Of a stretch of DNA of 35,918 nucleotides, positions 7,699 to 15,351 are shown piece by piece. Position 1 is the stretch's first letter. Each line of letters opens with the position of its first letter. The position numbers and the translations under genes are program-made. Under the pieces are notes generated by a model. That model worked only from the letters and a program-made list of their open reading frames with translations. It was not told the origin of the DNA and ran no database searches. This DNA comes from JANLQX01 sp031423635 (GTDB lineage: Bacteria; Actinomycetota; Acidimicrobiia; Acidimicrobiales; JANYDT01), in contig JANPFX010000162.1 in the NCBI GenBank assembly GCA_031423635.1, positions 1 to 35,918 of the forward strand, read 5' to 3'.

Positions 7699-9159
7699 TC
7701 AGCCGCGCGCCACGGCGTAGGCCGCTCGCACCGACACTGCGTCGCAGGTCGGATCGGGAGTCACGACCTCGCCGCCGCCGAGGCCCCACTCGCGGCGCAG
7801 GTGCACGAGCGATGCTTCGCCGACTCCCCCGTTCGCCACCGACCACACGACGGCCGCCTGCAGCGCGGCCCCGACGGCAACATGCTCGTCGGCGGAAGGA
7901 ATCGTGACCGGGCGTTGGGCGAGATCGGCGACGACTCGGCGGAACGCCGCTGATCGCGACCCTCCGCCGATGAGGAGCAGTCGGCCGTCGTCACGCACAC
8001 CGGCACGGCGAAGCGCATCGAGTCCGTCGAGCAGTCCGCAGACGACGCCCTCGACCGACGCCCGGGCCAACTGGCCACGCGATACGTCCGACCGGATGCC
8101 CGAGATCACCCCGGTCGAGTCCGGTCGGTTCGGTGTGCGCTCACCGTCGAAGTATGGAACGCACACGACCCCACCGGCACCCGGCGCGGTCTGCACCACG
8201 AGCGCCTCGAACTCGGCGTGGTCCGCGCCGAGCAGCCGTGCTGTTGCGTCGGTGACCTTCATCGCGTTGAGCGTGCACACGAGGGGGAGGAACCGGCCGG
8301 ACGCGTCGGCGAAGCCGGCGACCGCTCCCGAGTCGTCGGAGGTCGGGGTGTCGGACACGGCATAGACGGTGCCCGAAGTGCCGAGGCTGATCACGACGTC
8401 GCCGGCGGCGAGCCCGAGGCCGAGGGCCGCACCCATGTTGTCGCCGGTGCCGGGCCCGACGAGCACGTCACCCCCGAGACCCAACGCGGCCGCAGCTTCG
8501 GTGGTCAACGTGCCAGCCGCCTCGAAGGGCCCGAGCACCCGTGGTAACGCCGACGTCCACTCGCGTGTGTCGTCGACAAGGGCGAGCAGGTCCGTGCGCC
8601 ACTCGCCGGTCTGCGGAGACCAGTAGCCGCTCCCCGACGCATCACCGCGATCGGTGAAGCGTTCGCCGGTGAGGCGGCGGTTCAGTTCGTCATGGGGCAG
8701 ATGGACGGACACCATTCGGGAAAACGCTTCGGGGTGGGCCGAGCGGAGCCACGCCAGCTTGGTGATCGTGAAGGCCGCAACGGGGACGCTCCCCACCCCG
8801 TCCGCCCAGCCCTTTGCGCCGAGCCGGGCGACGAGCGCATCGGCCTGGGGAGCGGACTCGGTGTCGTTCCACAGCTTGGCCGGATGGACCGGCGCGCCGT
8901 CGGCGTCCAACGCGACCATGCCGTGCTGCTGTCCGGCCACGGAGACGGCCACGACATCGCGCCGATCGACTTCGGCGAGCGCGAGGTTGGCGGCCTCGAC
9001 GAACGCATGCCACCAGGCCGACGGAGGCTGCTCCGAACGCGGCGGCGTGGTGGCGGGGTGGGCGGCCCTTCCCGTGGCCGCGAGTCGGCCCGTGTTGGCG
9101 TCTCGGATCTCGACCTTGACGGACTGGGTGGATGAGTCGACGCCGAGGACCAAAGCCAT
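7699..9159 (-). CDS. xylB: xylulokinase (FGGY carbohydrate kinase)
   Basis: Phosphorylates D-xylulose to xylulose 5-phosphate for the pentose phosphate pathway; cytoplasmic. 486 residues, normal for the family. Visible FGGY landmarks: N-terminal LGVDSSTQSVK phosphate loop, VAGQQHGMV substrate motif near residue 80, LWND, LPHDELNRRLTGE with the probable catalytic Asp region, DASGSGYWS, a GTGDNMGAALG segment, VISLGTSGTV (adenosine/phosphate site), and a C-terminal LLIGGGSRSAAFRRVVADL with EHVAVGAAL. Start ATG 9159 is favoured over an in-frame GTG three codons upstream because a TACGGT -10 lies 7 bases before it. It follows potC by 27 bp on the same strand. No xylose isomerase is in view, so the physiological pentulose is unproven. 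Confidence 0.9.
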   Translation of the reverse strand: MALVLGVDSSTQSVKVEIRDANTGRLAATGRAAHPATTPPRSEQPPSAWWHAFVEAANLALAEVDRRDVVAVSVAGQQHGMVALDADGAPVHPAKLWNDTESAPQADALVARLGAKGWADGVGSVPVAAFTITKLAWLRSAHPEAFSRMVSVHLPHDELNRRLTGERFTDRGDASGSGYWSPQTGEWRTDLLALVDDTREWTSALPRVLGPFEAAGTLTTEAAAALGLGGDVLVGPGTGDNMGAALGLGLAAGDVVISLGTSGTVYAVSDTPTSDDSGAVAGFADASGRFLPLVCTLNAMKVTDATARLLGADHAEFEALVVQTAPGAGGVVCVPYFDGERTPNRPDSTGVISGIRSDVSRGQLARASVEGVVCGLLDGLDALRRAGVRDDGRLLLIGGGSRSAAFRRVVADLAQRPVTIPSADEHVAVGAALQAAVVWSVANGGVGEASLVHLRREWGLGGGEVVTPDPTCDAVSVRAAYAVARG

Positions 9160-9166
9160 GCCGATC

Positions 9167-9172
9167 ACCGTA
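9167..9172 (-). promoter_or_regulatory. candidate -10 box (TACGGT) of a leaderless promoter for xylB
   Basis: TACGGT on the minus strand ends 7 bases before the ATG at 9159; no SD is present. It lies in the 27-bp gap after potC, so xylB can be expressed independently of the pot genes. Confidence 0.4.
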
Positions 9173-9186
9173 GCGAAGGCGCCGGG

Positions 9187-9966
9187 TCAGTCGGCCGTGA
9201 GACGCTGGGCCAGCCAGGCGGGGAGGATCGACAGCGCGAGAACTGTCACCGAGACGACGTTCACGATCGGAAGGCTGTTCGGACGGGAGTAGTTCCCGAG
9301 GATGAACTGCGGCAGGGTGGTGACCCGCGCGCCGGCAGTGAACGTGGTCACGACGATCTCGTCGAAGCTCAGCGCGAAGGCGAGCAGACCACCGGCCACG
9401 AGGGCGCTGCGCAGCAACGGGAAGGTGACGTAGCGGAACGTCTGGAAGGTGTCGGCCCCCAAATCCGCGGAGGCCTCCTCGAGGTTCCCGGGAAGCCGAC
9501 GCAGACGCGCCAGCACGTTGTTGAACACAACGACGATGCAGAACGTGGCGTGCGCAACGATGAGCGTCAGGAACCCGAGCTGCCAACCGAGAACCTGACG
9601 GAATCCGGCATTGAGGGCGATGCCGGTGACGATGCCCGGCAGAGCGATCGGAAGGATGACGGCGAACGACACCACGTCGCGCCCGAAGAAGGTGAACCGG
9701 TGAACGGCGAGCGAGGCCAGGGTCCCGAGGATCAGGGCAACGATGGTGGCCGCGGTGGCCGTCTTCACCGACCCGCTCAGCGCGGCGCGCACCGCCTCGT
9801 CGCGGAACGCCTGTCCCCACCACTTCGTCGTGAAGCCCGTGTAGATGATCGATCGGGCGCTGTTGAACGACAGCAGGAGCACATAGAACAGTGGCGCGTA
9901 GAGCACGACCATGACGATGCCGGAGATGGCGGCCAGCAGTCGGCGAGCAGTGAGAGAGAGATGCAT
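9187..9966 (-). CDS. potC: spermidine/putrescine-type ABC transporter permease, PotC-like
   Basis: Inner-membrane permease of 259 residues with about six hydrophobic helices, the first at about 12-34. The cytoplasmic EAA loop that docks on the ATPase reads EASADLGADTFQTFRYVTFP near residues 164-183. The APLFYVLLLSFN start and the ALSFDEIVVTTFTAG segment are typical of PotC. Begins 13 bp after the potB stop in the same operon, so potD-potB-potC is the order. Substrate class is inferred from family resemblance (polyamine); related transporters carry other cations or Fe-chelates. Confidence 0.88.
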   Translation of the reverse strand: MHLSLTARRLLAAISGIVMVVLYAPLFYVLLLSFNSARSIIYTGFTTKWWGQAFRDEAVRAALSGSVKTATAATIVALILGTLASLAVHRFTFFGRDVVSFAVILPIALPGIVTGIALNAGFRQVLGWQLGFLTLIVAHATFCIVVVFNNVLARLRRLPGNLEEASADLGADTFQTFRYVTFPLLRSALVAGGLLAFALSFDEIVVTTFTAGARVTTLPQFILGNYSRPNSLPIVNVVSVTVLALSILPAWLAQRLTAD

Positions 9967-9979
9967 CAGCGACTCGAAC

Positions 9980-10840
9980 TCATAGGTTCTCGAGAGCGCC
10001 CGAGCGGCGCACGAGGAGCAGGTACACGACCATGATCAGCATCGGCACAACGGCGAACGCTGCCGCGAGTGGCACGTTGTTCACGCCGAAGTTCGCGTAG
10101 ATCACGTTGCCGATCATCTGGGTCTTGCCGCCGACGATCCCGACGGTGATGTAGTCGCCGAGGGACAGCGAGAACGTGAAGATGCTCGCCGCAAGGAGTG
10201 CAGGAAGCAGCAGCGGGAAGACAATCGAGCGGAACGTCGCACCGGCTCGCCCGCCGAGGTCCGACGACGCCTCGAGGAGTGAGTCGGGCAGCCGGTCGAG
10301 GCCGGCATAGATCGGCAGGATCGCATAGGGCAGCCACAGATAGGCGAGCACCAGGACGATCGCCGGTAGGCCGAATCCCGGTGACGCCCCGAAAACCTTG
10401 CGGAGGAGCCCGCCTTCTGGATCGAGGAACGTTCGCCATGCGTACGCCTTGACGAGGTAGCTCGCCCACAGCGGCATCGTGATGGCAACGGCGAGAATTC
10501 TCCGGGTACGAGGCTTCGCGACCTTCGACAGATAGAACGCGATCGGGAACGCCACCGCGAGGTCGACGATCGTCACACAGAGAGCGACCAGAAGGGTTCG
10601 GAGCGCGACGCGGCGATACACCCCGACGTCGAGCAGTTCCCGGAAGTTCTGCAACCCGGTCTTCTTCACGACGGTGAACGTGAACGAGTCGAGGCTGTAG
10701 AAGCTCGTGACAAGCAGCGCCACCAGCGAACCCAGATACACGACGACGAGCCATGCCAACGGGGCGCCGAGTAGCGCCGTGAGCTGGGCCCACCGACGCT
10801 TCGCGAAACCCCGCGAAACGCGCCGAGACACTGCGCTCAT
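9980..10840 (-). CDS. potB: spermidine/putrescine-type ABC transporter permease, PotB-like
   Basis: Membrane permease of 286 residues, about six helices, first at 26-50. The EAA loop reads EASSDLGGRAGATFRSIVFP, and the FSLSLGDYITVGIVGG segment is a PotB hallmark. Start ATG 10840 (MSAVSRRVSRG, positive-inside N-terminus) is preferred to a start ten codons upstream; no strong SD is visible for either. It follows potD after a 132-bp gap that holds a strong hairpin, suggesting differential expression of the binding protein over the permeases. Confidence 0.88.
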   Translation of the reverse strand: MSAVSRRVSRGFAKRRWAQLTALLGAPLAWLVVVYLGSLVALLVTSFYSLDSFTFTVVKKTGLQNFRELLDVGVYRRVALRTLLVALCVTIVDLAVAFPIAFYLSKVAKPRTRRILAVAITMPLWASYLVKAYAWRTFLDPEGGLLRKVFGASPGFGLPAIVLVLAYLWLPYAILPIYAGLDRLPDSLLEASSDLGGRAGATFRSIVFPLLLPALLAASIFTFSLSLGDYITVGIVGGKTQMIGNVIYANFGVNNVPLAAAFAVVPMLIMVVYLLLVRRSGALENL

Positions 10841-10885
10841 TGCTGCGTCCGGTTGGTATGGACACACACTGTTGGCTGACGCGGC

Positions 10886-10929
10886 GAAGCCGCGGTGAGC
10901 ACCCGACGAGGGGTGCTCAGCGCGGCTTC
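10886..10929 (-). repeat. strong intercistronic hairpin between potD and potB
   Basis: Inverted repeat with a perfect 9-bp outer stem (GAAGCCGCG with CGCGGCTTC), a 2x2 internal mismatch, and a perfect 8-bp inner stem (GAGCACCC with GGGTGCTC) closing a 6-nt loop. In the potD-potB transcript there is no U-run after it, so it is more likely an mRNA-stabilising or attenuating structure than a full intrinsic terminator. This would raise the amount of potD message over potBC. Confidence 0.7.
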
Positions 10930-10972
10930 AGCGATGCGCGACAACTGACACATGCAACCGGGGAATCGGCGA

Positions 10973-12274
10973 TCAGCCCTTGAGCTCCGTCCAACGCTTC
11001 GTCCACTCCGCATAGTCGGTGCAGATCGGCCCGCGACCGTCGAGGCATTCCTTGGTCGGGGTGGTCCAGTACCAGATGTCGGCGAAGTAGCTCTCGTCAT
11101 CGGCATGGAAGGTGGCGCAGTGGTTCGGGTCCTTGGTCTCCTTGCACGCCAGCTTGTTGGACGGGGCCTCACCGTAGAACTCCGTGGCCAGAGCATTTCC
11201 CTTCGGGCTGATGATGTAGTCCATCCAGAGGTACGCGCAGTTCGGGTTCTTGGCCTTGGCGGCGATCATCCAGGTGTCGGACCACCCGGTGGAGCCTTCC
11301 TTCGGCTTGACGACGGCGACCTTCTGGCCGTCCGCGATTGCCGTGTTGGCCGTGACCTGCCAGGCAGTTCCGACCACCATCGAACCGGCCTTGAAGCCGG
11401 CGATCTGCTTGGTGTAGTCCGACCAGTACTCGCCGATCAGTCCCTTCTGCACCTTCAGGAGGTCCATCGACGCGGCGAGTTGCTTCTCGTCGAGCGCATA
11501 CGGGTTCGTGATGCCGAGATCGGGCTGGGTCTTCATCAGGTAGAGCGCGGCGTCGGCGATGTAGATCGGCGTGTCGTACGCGGTGACCTTGCCCTTGAAC
11601 GGCGAGGCGGCATCCCACACGACGCTCCACGAGTCGGGGGCCGGGGTGGCGACGTCGGTGTTGTACATCAACAGGTTGGCGCCGCGACCATGGGGCACGC
11701 CGTAGGCCTTGCCGCCGACCGAGTTCCACGGCTTGTTCTTCAGGCCGTCGAACACGTCGGCGTAGTCCTTCAGCAGGTCGGTGTTGACCGGGGCGACGTC
11801 GCCTGCGGCGATGAGGCGGAGCGAGGCATCACCGGAAGCCGACACAGCGTCGTACTCACCGGTCTTGATCAGCTGCACCATCTCGTCGGAGGTGTTGCCG
11901 GCCTTCACGTTGACCTTGCAGCCCGACGACTGCTCGAACGGCTCGACCCATTCCTTCTCGGTGTAGCCCGGCCACGCGATCAGGTTGACCTGACCCTCGG
12001 GGGCGCCGATCTCCGTCGCCATCGGCACGTCCGGTGCCGAAATCCCGGCTGCGGCTTCGTTGCCGGCGGCGGCCTCCGTCTCGGCCGCTGCCGCTTCGGT
12101 GGCAGCGGCTTCGGTCTCGACGGCAGCAGCCGCAGTGTCGGGAGCGGCGGCTTCGGTCGCGGCAGCCTCCGTGGCGGGCGCGTCGGTGCTCTTGGAATCA
12201 CTGCTGCAGGCAGCGAACAGAAGGGCGGACGCTGCAGCAAGTGCGACGAATCGGCCAGTCGATCGGATACGCAT
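10973..12274 (-). CDS. potD: extracellular polyamine-type solute-binding lipoprotein, PotD-like
   Basis: 433-residue binding protein of the pot ABC importer. Lipobox LFAAC (Cys near residue 23) then an extended (T/E)-E-A-A-A low-complexity linker to about residue 85, and a PotD/PotF-like domain: NLIAWPGYTEKEWVEPFEQ, GCKVNVKAGNTSDEMVQLI, YDAVSASGDASLRLI, NKPWNSVGGKAYGVPHGRGAN. The ligand-gating residues cannot be assigned by eye. Two C-terminal Cys pairs (ACKE...NHCA, ECLD...ICTD) may form disulfides. A GAGGTG ribosome-binding site precedes ATG 12274. The gene is first in potD-potB-potC and divergent from the racemase-family gene. Polyamine is the family expectation; the true ligand is unverified. 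Confidence 0.87.
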   Translation of the reverse strand: MRIRSTGRFVALAAASALLFAACSSDSKSTDAPATEAAATEAAAPDTAAAAVETEAAATEAAAAETEAAAGNEAAAGISAPDVPMATEIGAPEGQVNLIAWPGYTEKEWVEPFEQSSGCKVNVKAGNTSDEMVQLIKTGEYDAVSASGDASLRLIAAGDVAPVNTDLLKDYADVFDGLKNKPWNSVGGKAYGVPHGRGANLLMYNTDVATPAPDSWSVVWDAASPFKGKVTAYDTPIYIADAALYLMKTQPDLGITNPYALDEKQLAASMDLLKVQKGLIGEYWSDYTKQIAGFKAGSMVVGTAWQVTANTAIADGQKVAVVKPKEGSTGWSDTWMIAAKAKNPNCAYLWMDYIISPKGNALATEFYGEAPSNKLACKETKDPNHCATFHADDESYFADIWYWTTPTKECLDGRGPICTDYAEWTKRWTELKG

Positions 12275-12357
12275 GGGTTACACCTCGGGAGTTGGTTGGA
12301 AGAACGGGAGGGCTGCGTCAGCAGGCCCGGGCACGGCGCCTTACCGCAGGTCGCACG

Positions 12358-12363
12358 AGTGTA
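12358..12363 (-). promoter_or_regulatory. possible -10 box (TACACT) for potD
   Basis: TACACT on the minus strand, about 80 bases before the potD ATG, gives a leader long enough for the GAGGTG ribosome site near the start codon. The -35 region is poor, so this is tentative. Confidence 0.25.
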
Positions 12364-12418
12364 TGCGGGAACACCGCCTGAACCACGGTCTACGGGCCGA
12401 CGAGACCTCCGCCGACGG

Positions 12419-12446
12419 TTGACGCCCGAGGTCTCCCTGCTAGAAC
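12419..12446 (+). promoter_or_regulatory. candidate sigma-70-type promoter of the racemase-family gene
   Basis: TTGACG (12419-12424), a 16-bp spacer and TAGAAC (12441-12446) point toward the gene at 12484. The predicted start of transcription near 12453 leaves a short leader containing AAGGAGG at 12472-12478. Confidence 0.45.
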
Positions 12447-12483
12447 GGTGCGCCGCAGGTCGGACAACCCCAAGGAGGCCGTT

Positions 12484-13254
12484 ATGGACAAGGTGCTCGT
12501 GATCGTGCCATTCGCCTTCGGGGACGAGGGCATCGGGAACCGTCAGGCGCAGATGAACGACGTGCGCCTCGGCCCCGACACCGTCGTCGACTTCCGTGGC
12601 GTCAAGGCGGGACCGGCGTTCTACGACAGCTACCACGACCTGGCGCTCGCCGAGGTCTCGATGTTCGAGGCGGGACGCACAGCGCAGGAGGAGGGCTACC
12701 AGGCCGTCTGCGTCGACACGATGAGCGACTCGGGCGTGAACGCGCTCCGCTCGGTGCTCGACATCCCCGTCATCGGCCCGGGTCGCGCCTCCTATCTGAT
12801 CGCGCTCTTCCTCGGGTCGAGGTTCTCGGTGCTCACGCAATGGGACGGCTGGATGACGCTCTACAAGAAGGGACTGCAGGAGCATGGGCTCGCCGACAAG
12901 TGCGCCTCGATCCGCTCGATCAACGTGATGCCCGATCCGGAGAACCTTCTCGGCGGCAAGGAGGAGGACATCTTCCCGATGCTGCGCGACATGGGTATGC
13001 GCTGCATCGAGGAGGACGGCGCAGAAGTCATCTGCATCGGCTCGACCACCATGCATCAGGCGGTGCCGTACCTGCGCGAGGAGCTGCCCGTACCGGTGAT
13101 CAACCCGGGCCCGCTGTCGTACAAGCTGGCCGAGATGCTCGTCGGGCTCGGCCTCAGCCACAGCCGCAAGGCCTACCGGCGCCCCGACGTACCGAAGCTC
13201 GACATGCTCACCGCGATGATGGCCGCGGCCGCCGTCAACGAGGCCGGCGCGTGA
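12484..13254 (+). CDS. Asp/Glu/hydantoin racemase superfamily protein (HupH-like annotation class)
   Basis: 256-residue cytoplasmic protein; near-perfect AAGGAGG ribosome site at 12472-12478. Racemase fold features: repeated beta-alpha units, VPVINPGPLSYKLAEML near the end, GAEVICIGSTTMHQA as the second active-site turn and AVCVDTMSDSGVNALRS as the first. In classical hydantoin/aspartate racemases these turns carry the two catalytic cysteines (GCF-x-DP and GCAGM patterns); here the aligned residues look like Thr and Ser, though a Cys lies two residues before Asp in the first turn. It may therefore be a non-racemising member (isomerase, decarboxylase or binding role). Convergent with the RCCR-like gene (27-bp gap) and divergent from potD, so a role in the neighbouring pathway is possible but unproven. 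Confidence 0.78.
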   Translation: MDKVLVIVPFAFGDEGIGNRQAQMNDVRLGPDTVVDFRGVKAGPAFYDSYHDLALAEVSMFEAGRTAQEEGYQAVCVDTMSDSGVNALRSVLDIPVIGPGRASYLIALFLGSRFSVLTQWDGWMTLYKKGLQEHGLADKCASIRSINVMPDPENLLGGKEEDIFPMLRDMGMRCIEEDGAEVICIGSTTMHQAVPYLREELPVPVINPGPLSYKLAEMLVGLGLSHSRKAYRRPDVPKLDMLTAMMAAAAVNEAGA

Positions 13255-13281
13255 CGCGGCTGCCCCAGGGCGACCAGCGAC

Positions 13282-14037
13282 TCAGCGGGCGCCCGGGGTT
13301 CGGAGCAGACCCTGCAGCCGGCCGGACATCTCCTGACCCAGCATCCGGTCGACCTGCAGCCACACGGGGTCGACCTCGGGGTTGAACACGGCGGCGCGGT
13401 TGCGGAGATCGCGGGCGGCGCGTTCGGCGGGGTCGGCCGCGGGGCCCTCGAGCATTTCATCGGGAACGGCACCGGCCACGAGGTCCAGCCAGCGGTCACG
13501 ATAGCGGTGCACCGGTTCGAACACGTTCTCGAACGCCGCCGCGGTGGCCCGCTGCACGATCATCCACGACGACATGATCGACCACTGCCGCGGCGAGATG
13601 TGGGCGGGCGAAAGGCCATCGAGCGCAACCGTGGCGGCTCGGACGTCGTCGAGCGGGGAGTAAACGAAGTCGAGGTAGCGAAGGTTCGCGCCCGGGTCGA
13701 CACGCGGCGGGAGATCGAGGTGGAACGCGAACTCGTCCCCGGTGCAGATGGAATCGAGGGTGAAGTGCGGGACAGCGCTCGTAGAAGGTGTGTGCGCATA
13801 CAACATGTGGCTGTCGAGGCCGATCATCTCGACCGACATGGCGATATAGACCAGCGTGACGCCGTCAGCGGCGACCGCTGCATCTTGACGGAACGTCCGG
13901 CACACCCCCACCGGCCCAAAGCCGCCGACGAGGGGAAAGCGCGGCGGCGCGCCGTTCTCCCCGACGTCCTCGACGAGCCCGAGCCGTTCGACGATGACGT
14001 CGAGTTGTTCGATGCTGAGATCGCGGGCACGCGTCAT
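13282..14037 (-). CDS. red chlorophyll catabolite reductase (RCCR)-like protein
   Basis: 251 residues. In plants RCCR, a ferredoxin-dependent bilin-reductase relative, reduces the open-chain product of pheophorbide a oxygenase. From memory of Arabidopsis RCCR (ACD2), two blocks align well: residues 89-133 (VPHF-x-LDSI ... FHLDLPPRVDPGANLRYLD ... SPLDDVR) with the plant APNFVVELI ... LDLPHRKD ... NPDYLKEYY segment, and 223-240 (DPVWLQVDRMLGQEMSGR) with the plant C-terminal D-L-D-L-Q-F-P-RMFGEEVSSR segment. Plant Glu154 corresponds to D95 and plant Asp291 to about D223. No signal peptide. A GGGAG site (14045-14049) precedes ATG 14037. The gene is 28 bp behind the Rieske oxygenase, same strand, so co-transcribed. 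It could instead be another bilin-reductase-fold enzyme; no search was run. Confidence 0.68.
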   Translation of the reverse strand: MTRARDLSIEQLDVIVERLGLVEDVGENGAPPRFPLVGGFGPVGVCRTFRQDAAVAADGVTLVYIAMSVEMIGLDSHMLYAHTPSTSAVPHFTLDSICTGDEFAFHLDLPPRVDPGANLRYLDFVYSPLDDVRAATVALDGLSPAHISPRQWSIMSSWMIVQRATAAAFENVFEPVHRYRDRWLDLVAGAVPDEMLEGPAADPAERAARDLRNRAAVFNPEVDPVWLQVDRMLGQEMSGRLQGLLRTPGAR

Positions 14038-14065
14038 GCTGTGACTCCCGCCGCGATCGCGCCAC

Positions 14066-15253
14066 TCACGACTGATCCCCGGCCCGCGCTCTCGCCCGAT
14101 CCGCCTCGATCATGCGCGAGGCCACTTCCTTGAGCACCCAGGCGTTCGCCAATTCCGGATTGGCGCGCCTGGCGGGTGACGGAATCACGGTGCGGGTGCG
14201 CATGTCGTCAGCGGTGACGATGCGATGCGGCTCAATGCCGTTTCCGGCGTCGTACTGCGCAGCGCGCCAGCGGCGATAGGCGAGCTGGAGCGAGTCGCTC
14301 TTCACGTGCAACTCCGCGGAAAGGTCGAACGGCACCAGTTCGGGACGCTGACCTTCGACCGTCGGCTGGTCCTCGTAGAAGATCTTCATGGTTCGGCCGT
14401 AGGAATTCTTGTCGGCCCACCTACCGGTGAAGAACGTGCGAAGCATCGTCCACTTCGACACCGTCGTGTACTCGTCGATCGGGACGGCCGCGGTGAAGAT
14501 CTTCAGCTGACCGAGGGGCAGGTTCACCTCGAGCATGCTCACGTTCGGGAAGTAGAGCCCGGTCTTGGTCTTGACGAGCGGGCGCTCCTTGCCCTTGCGA
14601 AGGTACTTCCACATACCGCTGGCCGGCGGAGGGTCGAGCAGCACGGTCGTCTGCGCGCCGATGAGCCGACCGGCGTCGTCACGGAGCTCGACGAGCTCGA
14701 AATCATCGATCTCCGGCTTGTCCGGGTTCCCGAACGAACCGGCGTGCACGAACGGGGTGTGGGCGATGTCGACGGCGTTCTCGATCACCCGTTCGAAGTT
14801 GGCATTCCAGACGAACTCGCCGTGGACGACGGCGTAGCCGTCGGCGTGCGCCTTGGCTGTCGGATCCAGGGTCTCGATGGGCGGCACCGGTGGACGCTCG
14901 TGTTCCGGCGCGTCGCCCATGAACACGAACACGAAGCCGTAGCGCTCGACCACCGGGTAATTGTCCGTCCGGGCCTTCTTCGGGATGGGCACCGTGGGCG
15001 CGTTCGACGGAATCTTGCTGCACGCACCGTCAGGTCCGAATTCCCAGCCGTGGTACGGACAGCGGATGCAGTCGCCGTGCAGGCTGCCGCCCGACAACGC
15101 CCCACCACGATGCACGCAGAGGTCGTTGTGGGCGACGAGCTCACCGCGACTCGTCCGGTACAGGACGAGGTCCTGACCCATGATCTGGACCTTGTGCGGA
15201 TTGTCCCCGACAAGGTGCACGAACTCGACGGCGTACCACTGGTTCTTGAGCAT
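14066..15253 (-). CDS. Rieske non-heme iron oxygenase, pheophorbide a oxygenase/Lls1-like
   Basis: 395-residue oxygenase. Rieske [2Fe-2S] ligands C46, H48, C65, H68 (CVHRGG ... CPYHGW); mononuclear iron site with bridging Asp and two His in ENAVDIAHTPFVHAGSFG (D162, H165, H170). The start MLKNQWYAVEF, the -HTPFVHAGSFG motif, FPN near residue 240, and EDQPTVEGQRPE in the C-terminal part recall cyanobacterial Lls1/PAO-like and VanA/choline-monooxygenase-like Rieske proteins. Plant PAO opens the porphyrin ring of pheophorbide a. The C-terminal CxxC motif and membrane helices of plant PAO are absent. Start ATG 15253 is favoured over one 17 codons upstream because of TACAGT 8 bases before it. Next gene: RCCR-like, 28 bp downstream. 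Rieske assignment is certain; the substrate is inference. Confidence 0.85.
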   Translation of the reverse strand: MLKNQWYAVEFVHLVGDNPHKVQIMGQDLVLYRTSRGELVAHNDLCVHRGGALSGGSLHGDCIRCPYHGWEFGPDGACSKIPSNAPTVPIPKKARTDNYPVVERYGFVFVFMGDAPEHERPPVPPIETLDPTAKAHADGYAVVHGEFVWNANFERVIENAVDIAHTPFVHAGSFGNPDKPEIDDFELVELRDDAGRLIGAQTTVLLDPPPASGMWKYLRKGKERPLVKTKTGLYFPNVSMLEVNLPLGQLKIFTAAVPIDEYTTVSKWTMLRTFFTGRWADKNSYGRTMKIFYEDQPTVEGQRPELVPFDLSAELHVKSDSLQLAYRRWRAAQYDAGNGIEPHRIVTADDMRTRTVIPSPARRANPELANAWVLKEVASRMIEADRARARAGDQS

Positions 15254-15261
15254 CGTCGACG

Positions 15262-15267
15262 ACTGTA
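15262..15267 (-). promoter_or_regulatory. candidate -10 box (TACAGT) of a leaderless promoter for the Rieske/RCCR operon
   Basis: TACAGT on the minus strand ends 8 bases before the ATG at 15253, with no SD between. It lies in the 98-bp region shared with the divergent hydrolase gene (15352), so one regulator could control both. Confidence 0.4.
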
Positions 15268-15351
15268 CCGCCGAGCTCGCCTGCCCTGCCCGTTCGGCAA
15301 CCATGACCGATCGGCCGTTGGTTCGGGCACGGACGTGGTGGAATCGTCGCC

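Noticed and set aside
10886..10929. Intrinsic terminator for potD
   Set aside because: No U-tract follows the stem in the transcript, so I list it as a hairpin only.
10952..12502. Open frame of over 500 codons on the plus strand across potD
   Set aside because: Antisense shadow of potD; Val/Gly/Leu-rich sequence with no recognisable motif.
11980..13161. 393-codon minus frame over the racemase-family gene
   Set aside because: Its low-complexity Pro/Arg-rich end mirrors the potD linker; no ribosome site or motif, whereas the plus-strand gene has a perfect one.
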